The notes below the pieces were generated by a model. The model had not been told where the DNA came from, did not search any database, and saw nothing but the letters and a program-made list of their open reading frames with translations. A stretch of DNA of 64,000 nt from Bradyrhizobium cajani (GTDB lineage: Bacteria > Pseudomonadota > Alphaproteobacteria > Rhizobiales > Xanthobacteraceae), in contig NZ_WQNE01000019.1 of the NCBI RefSeq assembly GCF_009759665.1, positions 62,001 to 126,000 on the forward strand, read 5' to 3'. Position numbers and translations under genes: made by a program. Shown one piece after another: positions 26,798-36,067 of the stretch (within the stretch, counting starts at the first letter, position 1; each line of letters starts with the position of its first letter).

Positions 26798-27571
26798 ATG
26801 TTCAAGGTGCGCGTGATCCCCTGCCTCGACGTCAAGGACGGAAGGGTCGTCAAGGGCGTCAACTTCGTCGATCTGCGCGATGCCGGCGATCCCGTCGAAG
26901 CGGCGATCGCCTATGACGCCGCCGGCGCCGACGAGCTGACCTTCCTCGACATCACGGCCACCCATGAGAACCGCGGCATCATGCTGGACGTGGTCCGGCG
27001 CACCGCGGAAGCCTGTTTCATGCCGGTGACTGTCGGTGGCGGCGTGCGCAAGGTCGACGATATCAAGACGCTGCTGCGCGCCGGCGCCGACAAGGTCTCG
27101 ATCAACAGCGCCGCGGTGTCGCGGCGCGAGTTCGTGAAGGAAGCGGCCGAAAAATTCGGCGAGCAATGCGTGGTGGTCGCGATCGACGCCAAGCGGGTCA
27201 AGCGGCCGGGCGGCGACCGCTGGGAGATCTTCACCCATGGCGGGCGCAATTCGACCGGCATCGACGCCATCGAATATGCCCAGGAAGTCGTCTCGCTCGG
27301 CGCTGGCGAAATCCTGCTCACCTCGATGGATCGCGACGGCACAAGGCAGGGTTTCGACATTCCCCTGACCCGGGCAATCGCCGACAGCATTCCCGTTCCC
27401 GTGATCGCCTCGGGCGGCGTCGGCAATCTCGATCACCTCGTCGACGGTATCCGCGACGGGCATGCCACCGCCGTGCTCGCTGCCTCGATCTTCCACTTCG
27501 GGGAATTCACCGTCCGCGAAGCCAAGGAGCACATGGCAAGGCGCGGGCTGCCCATGCGCCTCGATGCCTGA
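26798..27571 (+). CDS. hisF: Imidazole glycerol phosphate synthase, cyclase subunit
   Basis: TIM-barrel cyclase that accepts ammonia from HisH. The 257 residues start MFKVRVIPCLDVKDGRVVKG, with catalytic Asp11, and carry VAIDAKRV (second Asp, near residue 130), FTHGGRNSTGIDAI and PVIASGGVGNL. It follows hisA by 10 bases. Confidence 0.98.
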   Translation: MFKVRVIPCLDVKDGRVVKGVNFVDLRDAGDPVEAAIAYDAAGADELTFLDITATHENRGIMLDVVRRTAEACFMPVTVGGGVRKVDDIKTLLRAGADKVSINSAAVSRREFVKEAAEKFGEQCVVVAIDAKRVKRPGGDRWEIFTHGGRNSTGIDAIEYAQEVVSLGAGEILLTSMDRDGTRQGFDIPLTRAIADSIPVPVIASGGVGNLDHLVDGIRDGHATAVLAASIFHFGEFTVREAKEHMARRGLPMRLDA

Positions 27572-27644
27572 CGACTCCACTTCATAAAAATGCTACACAT
27601 GTGCCAGCGGGGAATGGCCTCCGTGGCCTGTGTGTTTCTGAGTA

Positions 27645-27977
27645 ATGCCGATGTCGCGTTTCACGATCCACGATCTGGCCGAGACCATCGATGCCCGCGC
27701 GGCATCCGGTGGCGAGGCGTCCTATACCCGCAAACTTCTGGACAAGGGCGCCGAGCATTGCGCCAAGAAGTTCGGCGAGGAAGCAGTCGAAACCGTAATC
27801 GCAGCAGTCGAAAACGACCGCGCGCATCTGATCGCTGAAAGCGCCGACCTGCTCTATCATTTCCTTGTGCTGCTGAAGGCCCGCGGCGTAAAGCTGGAAG
27901 AGGTCGAGGCCGCGCTGGACAAGCGGACGAACATGTCAGGGTTGGAAGAGAAGGCGTCGCGCAAAAGCGGCAACTAG
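27645..27977 (+). CDS. hisE: Phosphoribosyl-ATP pyrophosphatase
   Basis: Hydrolyses PR-ATP to PR-AMP in the second step of histidine synthesis. The 110-residue protein has the family helices YTRKLLDKGAEHCAKKFGEEAVE and ENDRAHLIAESADLLYHFLVLL with the metal-binding Glu and Asp residues. A second in-frame ATG at 27651 would remove two residues. It is separated from hisF by 73 bases and followed by coaA after 21. The partner activity HisI is not in the window. Confidence 0.95.
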   Translation: MPMSRFTIHDLAETIDARAASGGEASYTRKLLDKGAEHCAKKFGEEAVETVIAAVENDRAHLIAESADLLYHFLVLLKARGVKLEEVEAALDKRTNMSGLEEKASRKSGN

Positions 27978-27998
27978 CCGAGGTGGAAAGGTCGCGTC

Positions 27999-28955
27999 AT
28001 GGATATCCGCGCACCCGAGCAGCAGTATAATCCGTACCGCGTCTATACGCGGGAGGAATGGGCGCGGCTGCGCGACGACACGCCGATGACGCTGGAGCCG
28101 GGCGAGTTCGATCGCTTGCGTTCGCTGCACGATCGCCTCGATCTCAAGGAGGTCGAAGACATTTACTTGCCGCTGTCGCGCCTGCTCTCGATCTATGTCG
28201 ATGCGATGCAGCGCCTGTATTACGCGGAGCGCCAGTTTCTCAACATCCGCGACCGCAAGGTGCCCTATATCATTGGCGTCGCTGGTTCGGTCGCGGTCGG
28301 AAAATCCACCACGGCGCGCGTGCTCCAGGCCCTGCTGGCGCGCTGGTCGCCGCGCCCGAAAGTCGACTTGATCACCACCGACGGATTTCTTTACCCGAAG
28401 GCCCTGCTCGAGCAGCAAGGCATCCTGCAGAAGAAGGGCTTTCCGGAGAGCTACGACCTGCCGCTGCTGCTCGGATTCCTGTCCGACATCAAGTCGGGCC
28501 GCCGCCATGTGCGCTCGCCGGTCTATTCGCATCTGACCTACGACATCGTCCCGAACGAATGGGCCGAGATCGACCAGCCCGACATCCTGATCGTCGAAGG
28601 CGTCAACGTGCTGCAGACCGGTAAGCTGCCGCGCGACGGCAAGGCAGTGCCTGTCGTCTCCGACTTCTTCGATTTCTCGGTCTATATCGATGCCGACGAG
28701 GCGGCGCTGCGCCAGTGGTACATCAAGCGCTTCCTGGCGCTGCGCGACACCGCGTTCACCAATCCAAAATCCTACTTCAACCGCTACGCGCTGTTGTCGG
28801 ACGAGGAAGCCACCGCGACCGCCACCGCGATCTGGGAGCGCACCAACCTCGCCAATCTCGAGGACAACATTTTGCCGACGCGTCCGCGCGCGACGCTGAT
28901 CCTGAAGAAGGGCGCCGACCACGCGGTGGAGAGCGTGGCGCTCAGGCGGCTATAA
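27999..28955 (+). CDS. coaA: Pantothenate kinase, type I
   Basis: First committed enzyme of CoA synthesis. The 318-residue P-loop kinase has IIGVAGSVAVGKSTTARVL, then DLITTDGFLYPKALLEQQG, GFPESYDLPLLLGFL and the C-terminal TRPRATLILKKGADHAVESV. The LTYDIVPNEWAEIDQPDILI block is typical. It follows hisE closely, the usual rhizobial arrangement. coaE lies 13 kb away in the origin-proximal row. Confidence 0.97.
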   Translation: MDIRAPEQQYNPYRVYTREEWARLRDDTPMTLEPGEFDRLRSLHDRLDLKEVEDIYLPLSRLLSIYVDAMQRLYYAERQFLNIRDRKVPYIIGVAGSVAVGKSTTARVLQALLARWSPRPKVDLITTDGFLYPKALLEQQGILQKKGFPESYDLPLLLGFLSDIKSGRRHVRSPVYSHLTYDIVPNEWAEIDQPDILIVEGVNVLQTGKLPRDGKAVPVVSDFFDFSVYIDADEAALRQWYIKRFLALRDTAFTNPKSYFNRYALLSDEEATATATAIWERTNLANLEDNILPTRPRATLILKKGADHAVESVALRRL

Positions 28956-29057
28956 TCGCGCCGGTGAACATGTCTCCTGACCGGTCCGGCAAGAGTGTCT
29001 CTTGTTGCAGACCAACGATGGGTACTCCACTATGCCTTCGAAAACGGCGAGGGCACC

Positions 29058-29297
29058 ATGGTTGATCGTCTCAGAAGCGCTGCGGAGCAGCTTGAAGCGC
29101 CGAGTTGCCCGGACTGCCATATCGAGATGAAGTGGTTCCGCTCCGAACTGCTTGCGGACGAGCCGACCCCGATCATCGCGCATCTCTTCGTGTGCCCGCA
29201 TTGCAAGCGCGCGGCCCAGGCAGAGACCATCTTCAAGGGAACCCAAGCGCCGCCTGACAAGCTCTCCGCGCCGCGTTTTATTGCTTGTGCCCTATAA
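29058..29297 (+). CDS. Small zinc-ribbon protein, unknown
   Basis: A 79-residue protein starting at ATG 29058, preceded by GAGGG. It has two CxxC-type pairs, CPDCH near residue 18 and CPHCK near residue 50, fitting one zinc ribbon, and otherwise no known domain. An open frame with a GTG start at 28995 would add 21 residues. It ends four bases before the convergent AI-2E transporter. The real start and function are uncertain, but a small conserved zinc-ribbon protein is plausible. Confidence 0.6.
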   Translation: MVDRLRSAAEQLEAPSCPDCHIEMKWFRSELLADEPTPIIAHLFVCPHCKRAAQAETIFKGTQAPPDKLSAPRFIACAL

Positions 29298-29301
29298 CAG
29301 G

Positions 29302-30366
29302 TCATTCCGGTTCGGCCAGATCCGGTCGCGCTTTCGAACCGACGAAGATGTGCCACGCCGTCAGAAACATTGCGGCGACGAGCGGGCCGATGACGAAGCC
29401 GTTCGCTCCGAAAGTCGCAAGGCCGCCCAGGGTGGCAAGCAGCACAACATAGCTTGGCATTCGGATCGACTGACCGACCAGGACAGGACGGAGAAAATTG
29501 TCGGCAAGACCGATCACGAAGGTACCGAAAGCGAGCAGGATTATTCCCTTCGTGATTGAGCCTGCCACAAGCAGGTAGAGCCCGACCGGAGCCCAAACCA
29601 GGGCGGAGCCGAGCACGGGCAGCAGCGAGAGCATCGCCATGAGGGCGCCCGCCAGCAGCGGCGCAGTCAGGCCGAGCAGCCAGAAGATCAGCCCGCCAAG
29701 CGCCCCCTGAATCAGGGCAACGAGAACGATCCCGTTGATCGTCCCGCGGACCGTCAGGGTGAACGCATTCAGGATCTCGGCGGTGTGGCTCGGGCGCAGC
29801 GGGAGCGCGTCGCGGATGTGTGCATTGAGCTCGTCGCCGTCGCGCAGCAGGAAAAACAGCAGGTACAACATCACGAGCAAGCTTGCCACGAACTCCAGCG
29901 TCAACTGACCGATGTTGATCGCATGCCCGGCCAGCTGTTGGCCGGCCGGGACGACCAGACTCGACAGGCGCTCTTTCAAGGCCGAAAGGTCGATGCCCGC
30001 CAGGCGATCTGACATGGAAACAACCCAGTCGGGCAGCGCGGCTTTCAGTTGCTGCAGGGGATGAGCGAAACTGATCTCCCCGTTCTGAATGCGCTGATAC
30101 AGCTCCCCTCCCTGGTCGACGAGCGAAGCGATCACGATCGCCACGGGGATCAAGACCATGACGACCACGACGACGACAGTGAACAATGCGGCAAGGTTGT
30201 GCTTTCCCGGGAAGGTTCTCAGGGTGCGTCGATAGAGCGGCGCGAAGATGATTGCCAGCAGCGTGGCCCACAACAATGCTCCGGAGAACGGCCAAAGCAC
30301 CCAACCGAACGCAACGGAGATCGCGGCGAGCAAGACGAGGAATGAGCGGTTTTCCGATGTTCTCAC
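29302..30366 (-). CDS. AI-2E family transporter (PerM-type)
   Basis: A 354-residue polytopic membrane protein with about eight hydrophobic helices. The topology (two helices, a soluble region with ALKERLSSLVV, then more helices) and motifs VLIPVAIVIASLVDQG, LLPVLGSALVWAPVGLYLL and FVIGLADNFLRPVLVG are those of the AI-2E/PerM transporter family, which includes quorum-signal exporters and Na+/H+ antiporters. The substrate cannot be told. The start is GTG 30364-30366. Confidence 0.9.
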   Translation of the reverse strand: MRTSENRSFLVLLAAISVAFGWVLWPFSGALLWATLLAIIFAPLYRRTLRTFPGKHNLAALFTVVVVVVMVLIPVAIVIASLVDQGGELYQRIQNGEISFAHPLQQLKAALPDWVVSMSDRLAGIDLSALKERLSSLVVPAGQQLAGHAINIGQLTLEFVASLLVMLYLLFFLLRDGDELNAHIRDALPLRPSHTAEILNAFTLTVRGTINGIVLVALIQGALGGLIFWLLGLTAPLLAGALMAMLSLLPVLGSALVWAPVGLYLLVAGSITKGIILLAFGTFVIGLADNFLRPVLVGQSIRMPSYVVLLATLGGLATFGANGFVIGPLVAAMFLTAWHIFVGSKARPDLAEPE

Positions 30367-30613
30367 GTGTTCGCCAGCCTTTCAGTCGCTAGACACAAGA
30401 CGCTGGTATCACAAGATCATGGCGAAGCGGCAAGTCGGGCTGCCTCGCTGGGTTGCGGTAACGCTCGGTGATCCCGATTTGCCGAGACGTCGCCGGATCA
30501 TGCGCTCGTGACCCCGCTTATTGCTGGCCTTCCCAGCCAGACGGTGCGGATCAGACTTGAGAAAGCCCGGAATTTCCGCCGCGCCAGGCAGCCTGGGTCG
30601 GATGCCCGGCTCG

Positions 30614-31243
30614 TCACTTGCTTGTTTTCGCGCTCCAATCGGCGAGCTTGATGCGCCCCGCAAAGGCCGCGGCGCCGGAGCTGCTGGCCTTGTAGACGAA
30701 AGCCTCGCCTTCCTGCACGTCGCCGGCCTCCTTGCCGAAGGCATCGGCGATGTTCGTCTTGTGGGTGACCAGGAAGGTGTTGGTGCCGGCCTTTGGCGGC
30801 GCATCGACGAGCTGACGCACGGCCTGGCCGGCCTTTGCATTTGCGCCGGTCGGGTTTGCCATTCCCGACGCACTGGCGTTGCTGCTGTCAGTCAACGCCT
30901 CGACCGGCTTGACCTCCCGGCCCGAGATCAGCTTGGCGGCTTCGATCGCGCGGTTCAGCCGGCTGGCATAAACATCGCCGATCGGAATCGCGAGCTCCTT
31001 GATCACCGTGCCGATTTGGCGCGCTGTGTCCCTGCCCTTTTCACTGAGCTGGCGCTGGGCGCTCATGTCGTCGAACCTGAAGGGGTAGACGTCCTTTTGG
31101 CTGTCATCGGTGGCAGTGTGCCGAAACACCAGAACGTAGCCGCCCTGCTTGAGCGATGTGATGAGCTCCGGCGTATCTGCCGCGGCGGACCGGGAGACTC
31201 CAGCGAGAAGGATAATGACGGCGAGGCGGCAAAGGACGGTCAT
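30614..31243 (-). CDS. Exported histidine phosphatase family protein
   Basis: A 209-residue protein with an N-terminal signal peptide (VLCRLAVIILLAGVSRSAAA) and a histidine phosphatase core. The catalytic His lies in VLVFRHTATDDSQKD, where the usual RHG is RHT; other segments include LSEKGRDTARQIGTVI, ASRLNRAIEAAKLI and FLVTHKTNIADAFG with a second His. The exported form and RHT variant occur in proteins annotated as phosphoglycerate-mutase-like, so the true substrate is unknown. The 30367-30613 gap holds no supported gene. Confidence 0.8.
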   Translation of the reverse strand: MTVLCRLAVIILLAGVSRSAAADTPELITSLKQGGYVLVFRHTATDDSQKDVYPFRFDDMSAQRQLSEKGRDTARQIGTVIKELAIPIGDVYASRLNRAIEAAKLISGREVKPVEALTDSSNASASGMANPTGANAKAGQAVRQLVDAPPKAGTNTFLVTHKTNIADAFGKEAGDVQEGEAFVYKASSSGAAAFAGRIKLADWSAKTSK

Positions 31244-31365
31244 GCGCGCTATCCTTTTCCTGCAAATGTCCCCTCAAGGATGGTGACGCGCAACGTGGTC
31301 GATTTCAATCGTCGACGGTCCGTCGAATGGAGGTTCCCAGGCGCGGGGAGCTTCGGGGTTCCGGA

Positions 31366-33594
31366 TCAGACGGCCAGATGCCGTGACGCGATGAGGCCAG
31401 CCAACGCCTCATCCAGCTTTTCCCGGTCCAGCGGCTTGATCAGGAATCCATCCATACCTGCCTCGAAGCAGGCGTAACGATCCTCTGCCAGCGTGTTCGC
31501 CGTCAGTGCCAGGATCGGCGTGCGGTGGCCACCGGCGCCGGCCTCGTGCGCGCGGATGCGCTTGGTCGCCTCGATGCCGTCGAGCTGCGGCATCTGGATG
31601 TCCATCAGCACGAGATCATAGGGCGTGGCGGCGGACCGCGCAGCGAGCCAGGATTCCAGCGCGGCATCGCCGTGCGTTGCGATGACGACGCGGTGACCGA
31701 GCCTGGTCAGCAGCGACCGCATCAACAGCGCGTTGATCTCGTTGTCCTCGGCGACCAGGATCGAAAGGCCGTTCGCCGGCCTCGCGCTTGCGATGGGCTC
31801 GACCGGCGGTTCCGGCGCAAGATCAGGCGAGATGATCTCGGGCGCCAGCGCGAGCCGTGCGGCGAGCGAGGCCGCGCGCAGCGGCTTCACCAGAAAGCCG
31901 GTGAACGCCGCCGAAAATTTCTCGTGGCGCGAGCTCGGCGTCAGCAGCACCAGCCGCTGCGTCGCATGCGCGCGGGCCGCTTCGCCCAGTCGGTCGGCAG
32001 AGACCGGACCGAGCGCGCGATCGATCAGCACTGCGTGCCATGAACGTTCCGGCAGCAGCGCTTCCGCCACGGCGGCGTCGGTCACCATGCAGGTCTGGCC
32101 GCCCCAACGCTCCAGCCGCCGCGCGATCAGCGACGCCTCGATACCGTCGGCGACCAGGAGAAGCGACTTGCCGGTGAGGTCCGGACTGGGAAATGCGGTT
32201 TGTCCCGCGTCGGCTTGCGATGGCGCGAGCGGCACCGCGACCTCGAAGGTCGAGCCCTTGCCCGGCTCGCTCGTGAGCGCGATACGGCCGCCCATGCGCT
32301 TGACGATGCGCTCGCTGATGGCAAGGCCGAGCCCGGTGCCGCCATAGGTGCGCGCAACGCGCTCGTCGGCCTGCTCGAATTCCCTGAAGATGCGCGACTG
32401 CGCGTCCGGTGCGATGCCGATGCCGGTGTCGCGGACCAGGAAGCTGATCTCGTTCGGCCAGATGCCGGGCTCGACGATCAGCGCGACACCGCCGCTTGCG
32501 GTGAACTTGATGGCATTGCCGGCGAGATTGAGCAGCACCTGGCGCAGCCGCGCGGCGTCGCCGACGACCTCGAGCGGCAGGCGCTCGTCGACATAGGATG
32601 CGATCTCGAGATTCCTGGCCTGCGCGCGCGGCGCCAGCAGTTCGGTGATTTCCTCGATCAGCGTGGACAAGGCGAAGGGGCGCTGCTCAAGATCGAGCTT
32701 GCCGGCTTCGATCTTGGAATAATCGAGCAGCTCCTCGATCAGCGCCATCAGTGCTTCGCCGGAGGTCTTCACCGCCCTGGCATAGGTCACCTGCTCCGGC
32801 GTCAGCGTGGTGTCGAGCAGAAGGCCGCCCATGCCGATGATGCCGTTCAGCGGGGTGCGGATCTCGTGCGAGGCCATCGCGAGGAAGCGTGACTTGGCGC
32901 GGTTGGCGGCATCGGCCAGGTCGCGCGCCTCGGACAGCGCGCGTTCGGTCTCGGTGCGGTCGGTGACGTCGCGTCCGACGCTCTGCAGTTCGGCCGGCTG
33001 GCCGGCATCGAGGCGCACGAAGCCTTCGCGCCAGGCGACCCAGCGCGCGCCGAGCGGAGTTGCGATTCGCTGGTCGTGGACCCGCGTGCCATTGCCCTCG
33101 CGGGCACTGTCGCCCTGCTCCAGCACGTCAAAGTCAAAACGCGTGCCGACTAGTGCGCCGCGCGCCTGCCCCGCGAGCGCGCAATAGGCGTCGTTGGCGA
33201 AGGTGATGCGGCCCTGGTGGTCGCGCAGCACGATCAGGTCGCCCTGCTGCTCGAACAGGCTGCGGGCGCGTTCTTCGGCTTCCTTCAGCTCCCAATTGCG
33301 GTCGATCAGTTTCTCGTTGTGGGCGGCCAGCGCGCGCAGCCGTTTGTTGACGAAGCGCAGCCGCATGCTCAGCGTCGCAAGGCCAAGACAGGCGAGTGCG
33401 AACAGGAAGCTCGCGCCGATCGCAAATGCGTTGGGGTCGTAGCCGGAACTCTCCGACCGGCTGCCGGCGATGAAGCCATAGGCGCCGCCGAACGTCGCCG
33501 AGAAAATCATCAGTGAGCGGATCGCGAAGGCGATTCTGGGGTGGCGGCGCCTGAAACGGCGCATGCGCACCTTGATCCGGAACGTCCGACCCAT
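31366..33594 (-). CDS. Hybrid sensor histidine kinase with PAS and two receiver domains
   Basis: A 742-residue membrane-bound sensor kinase. Two transmembrane segments lie at about residues 20-42 and 60-80, followed by a coiled coil and a PAS domain (about 110-215). The HisKA domain has LAMASHEIRTPLNG with phospho-acceptor H243; the ATPase domain has NLAGNAIKFT, RDTGIGIAP and GGTGLGLAI. The first receiver (about 476-580) is degenerate, with only one acidic residue (VADG) and D525 and K570 still present; the second (611-735) is complete, with E616/D617, D665 and K720. The signal and output are unknown. Confidence 0.92.
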   Translation of the reverse strand: MGRTFRIKVRMRRFRRRHPRIAFAIRSLMIFSATFGGAYGFIAGSRSESSGYDPNAFAIGASFLFALACLGLATLSMRLRFVNKRLRALAAHNEKLIDRNWELKEAEERARSLFEQQGDLIVLRDHQGRITFANDAYCALAGQARGALVGTRFDFDVLEQGDSAREGNGTRVHDQRIATPLGARWVAWREGFVRLDAGQPAELQSVGRDVTDRTETERALSEARDLADAANRAKSRFLAMASHEIRTPLNGIIGMGGLLLDTTLTPEQVTYARAVKTSGEALMALIEELLDYSKIEAGKLDLEQRPFALSTLIEEITELLAPRAQARNLEIASYVDERLPLEVVGDAARLRQVLLNLAGNAIKFTASGGVALIVEPGIWPNEISFLVRDTGIGIAPDAQSRIFREFEQADERVARTYGGTGLGLAISERIVKRMGGRIALTSEPGKGSTFEVAVPLAPSQADAGQTAFPSPDLTGKSLLLVADGIEASLIARRLERWGGQTCMVTDAAVAEALLPERSWHAVLIDRALGPVSADRLGEAARAHATQRLVLLTPSSRHEKFSAAFTGFLVKPLRAASLAARLALAPEIISPDLAPEPPVEPIASARPANGLSILVAEDNEINALLMRSLLTRLGHRVVIATHGDAALESWLAARSAATPYDLVLMDIQMPQLDGIEATKRIRAHEAGAGGHRTPILALTANTLAEDRYACFEAGMDGFLIKPLDREKLDEALAGLIASRHLAV

Positions 33595-33716
33595 CGCAAC
33601 CGACCCCGACTCTTTTCCGAAACTCCGCCGCCGCGTGCGACGATGTCGCGCCGACCTTGCGAACAGCTTGAGGCTCTGGTTCTGCCTCCAAACAGGGTTG
33701 ACGAGATGTTAACGCC

Positions 33717-34190
33717 TCAGAGCGACGCCGCCTGGAGCGGGGGCGGGCGATCGCCGCCATGGGCGCCGACGATCAGGGCCGCGGCCTCGCGCTGCGAAAA
33801 CGTCTTCGAGCGCACATAGATGCGGTAATCGGCCGGACCGTCGGTGGAGAGATAGATCACCGGGCCGCCGTCGACGGGCTGCGCGGCAATCGTGACAAGG
33901 CGTGTCGATGGATTGGCCTGGCAGGTATCCGGCTCCGAACCGAAGCCGTCGTCAACCACCGCAAAATCCGCAGCGTCGGCATCATCGGTGATCTGAACCC
34001 GCACCGTGGCCCGTGCGGGATCGTCGGTGAAGGCGACGTGGACGCCGGCGGTCCAGAACAGGGAGGTAAGCTCGACGGAGGTTTCGCCCAGGGCGATGCA
34101 GGGATGCGAGACCGATCCGACCTCGCCGCGGGCGAACACCACCGCCGCCAACATGGGAACAACCGAGGCCAGGATCTTGAGACGCAACAT
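33717..34190 (-). CDS. Small exported protein, unknown
   Basis: A 157-residue protein with a hydrophobic N-terminus (ILASVVPMLAAVVFA), suggesting a secretion signal, and a compact domain rich in Val and Asp with two Cys residues (residues in SHPCIALG and PDTCQANP) that could form a disulphide in the periplasm. The C-terminus has RSKTFSQREAAALIVGAHGGDRPPP. No family is recognised. It lies between the sensor kinase and yifB on the same strand; 122 bases separate it from the kinase. Confidence 0.65.
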   Translation of the reverse strand: MLRLKILASVVPMLAAVVFARGEVGSVSHPCIALGETSVELTSLFWTAGVHVAFTDDPARATVRVQITDDADAADFAVVDDGFGSEPDTCQANPSTRLVTIAAQPVDGGPVIYLSTDGPADYRIYVRSKTFSQREAAALIVGAHGGDRPPPLQAASL

Positions 34191-34299
34191 GACACTCTAC
34201 TCGCCGGGCCCGTTGGGAACTGCACCTGGGAATACGCGGGCCTTATGGTTTGCAGAGAGTAAAGGAAACTCGTTACCGCCGGGTTGATGCGCGCGGTGG

Positions 34300-35838
34300 T
34301 CACGCCAGCTGGCGCACATCCTCCGCGAGTGCGCGGTAGGACAGCGCCTCGGCGAGGTGCAGGCGGCCGATCCTGTCCGCGTTGTCGAGATCGGCGAGCG
34401 TGCGCGCCACCCGCAGCACGCGGTGGTAGCCGCGCGCCGACAGCCGCATGGTCTCGGCGGCATCGCGCAGCAGTTTTTGCCCCTGCGCATCGGGCCTGGC
34501 GATCTCTTCCAGTACCGAGGCCGGCGCCTCGGCATTGGTGCGGACATGCGGCAGGCCGGCGTCCGCGTAACGCGCGAGCTGGATGTCGCGCGCCGCCGCC
34601 ACGCGCGCGGCGACCTCGGCGGAGCCTTCCGCCGGCGGTGGCAGGATCAGATCGGCCGCGGTCACCGCGGGAACCTCGATGCGCAGATCGATCCGGTCCA
34701 TCAGCGGGCCGGAGATGCGCGCCTGATAGTCGCCGGTGCAGCGGTCGATGCGGCCGCGCTTGCAGGCATAGCCGGGCTCGAATGCGTTGCCGCAGCGGCA
34801 GGGATTCATCGCCGCGACCAGCATGAAGCGGGCAGGGTAGGTGACGCGGTGATTGGCGCGGGAAACGGAGACCTCGCCGTTCTCCAGCGGCTGCCGCAGC
34901 GAATCCAGCACGCGCGGATCGAACTCCGGCAACTCGTCGAGGAACAGCACGCCTTGATGTGCCAGCGAGATCTCGCCCGGCTTTGCGCGCATGCCGCCTC
35001 CCGTGAGCGCGGCCATGCTGGCGGAATGGTGCGGCGAGCGGAACGGCCGCCGCGCGGTCAGTGCGCCGCCCTCGATCTCGCCGGCCACCGACGCAATCAT
35101 GGAGACTTCGAGCAGTTCGCCCGGCGACAGCGGCGGCAGGATCGAGGGCAGGCGCGCCGCCAGCATCGATTTGCCGGCGCCGGGCGCGCCGATCATCAAC
35201 AGGTGATGGCCGCCGGCGGCCGCGATCTCGAGCGCCCGCTTGGCGCTCTCCTGGCCCTTGATGTCGCGCAGGTCGAGCTTTGAGGCGGCGGCTTCGTGCA
35301 CTTTCGGCGTGGGCCGCGACAGCACCTGCGTGCCCTTGAAATGGTTGGCGATCTGGATCAGCGAGTGAGCTGCGATGATCTGGATGTCGGGGCTGGCCCA
35401 GGCCGCTTCCGAGCCGCAGGACGCCGGACAGATCAGTCCCTCCTCGCGCACATTGGCGCCGATCGCGGCGGGAAGAACGCCGGCCACCGGTGCGATCGAG
35501 CCGTCGAGGCCGAGCTCGCCAAGCACCGTAAAGCCCGTCAGCGCATCCGGCGGGATCGCGCCGATCGCCGCCATCAGCCCGAGCGCGATCGGCAGATCGT
35601 AATGGCTGCCTTCCTTCGGGACGTCGGCCGGCGCCAGATTGACGGTGATCCGCCGCGCCGGCAGCGCCAGGCCCGAGGCGATCAGCGCCGAGCGCACGCG
35701 CTCGCGCGCCTCCGACACCGCCTTGTCCGGCAGGCCGACAATGGCAAAGGCCGGCAGGCCGGGGGCGACCTGGACCTGCACGTCGACCGCGCGGGCCTCG
35801 ATCCCCTCAAAGGCGACTGTGGAAACCCGCTGAACCAT
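34300..35838 (-). CDS. YifB/ComM family Mg-chelatase-like AAA+ ATPase
   Basis: A 512-residue AAA+ ATPase of the ComM/YifB family; ComM homologues act as branch-migration helicases in natural transformation. It starts with the N-terminal VSTVAFEGIEARAVDVQVQV domain (Lon-S5-like fold) and INVLAPADVPKEGS-type segment, then Walker A MIGAPGAGKSMLAARLPSIL, and HQGVLFLDELPEFD, and the C-terminal AEALSYRAL. A Cys-rich loop (CRCGNAF ... CKRG) follows the ATPase core as in the family. No DNA-uptake genes are seen here. Confidence 0.95.
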   Translation of the reverse strand: MVQRVSTVAFEGIEARAVDVQVQVAPGLPAFAIVGLPDKAVSEARERVRSALIASGLALPARRITVNLAPADVPKEGSHYDLPIALGLMAAIGAIPPDALTGFTVLGELGLDGSIAPVAGVLPAAIGANVREEGLICPASCGSEAAWASPDIQIIAAHSLIQIANHFKGTQVLSRPTPKVHEAAASKLDLRDIKGQESAKRALEIAAAGGHHLLMIGAPGAGKSMLAARLPSILPPLSPGELLEVSMIASVAGEIEGGALTARRPFRSPHHSASMAALTGGGMRAKPGEISLAHQGVLFLDELPEFDPRVLDSLRQPLENGEVSVSRANHRVTYPARFMLVAAMNPCRCGNAFEPGYACKRGRIDRCTGDYQARISGPLMDRIDLRIEVPAVTAADLILPPPAEGSAEVAARVAAARDIQLARYADAGLPHVRTNAEAPASVLEEIARPDAQGQKLLRDAAETMRLSARGYHRVLRVARTLADLDNADRIGRLHLAEALSYRALAEDVRQLA

Positions 35839-36067
35839 GCCCGATCAAGCCTGCCCTCTTACACAATCGAGGGTAGCGGAGCGGGCCGGCTTTGGCAAGA
35901 ACAATACGGGAACACAAATTGGTGCCCGGCCGGCCCCCTAACCAATCGTAAACGCAGCGCCGACACTACGCCTCGAATGCGAGCTTCTGTCCTCAGCACA
36001 TTCCAACGAATGTCCGCTATTCCTGCGCTTGCGGGATGGGCCGTGGTCTAACGGGTGAACAATTCAA

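Noticed and set aside
30367..30613. Small open frame from ATG 30419 to 30511 (30 residues)
   Set aside because: Basic, low-information peptide with no ribosome-binding site of note and no similarity; probably chance.
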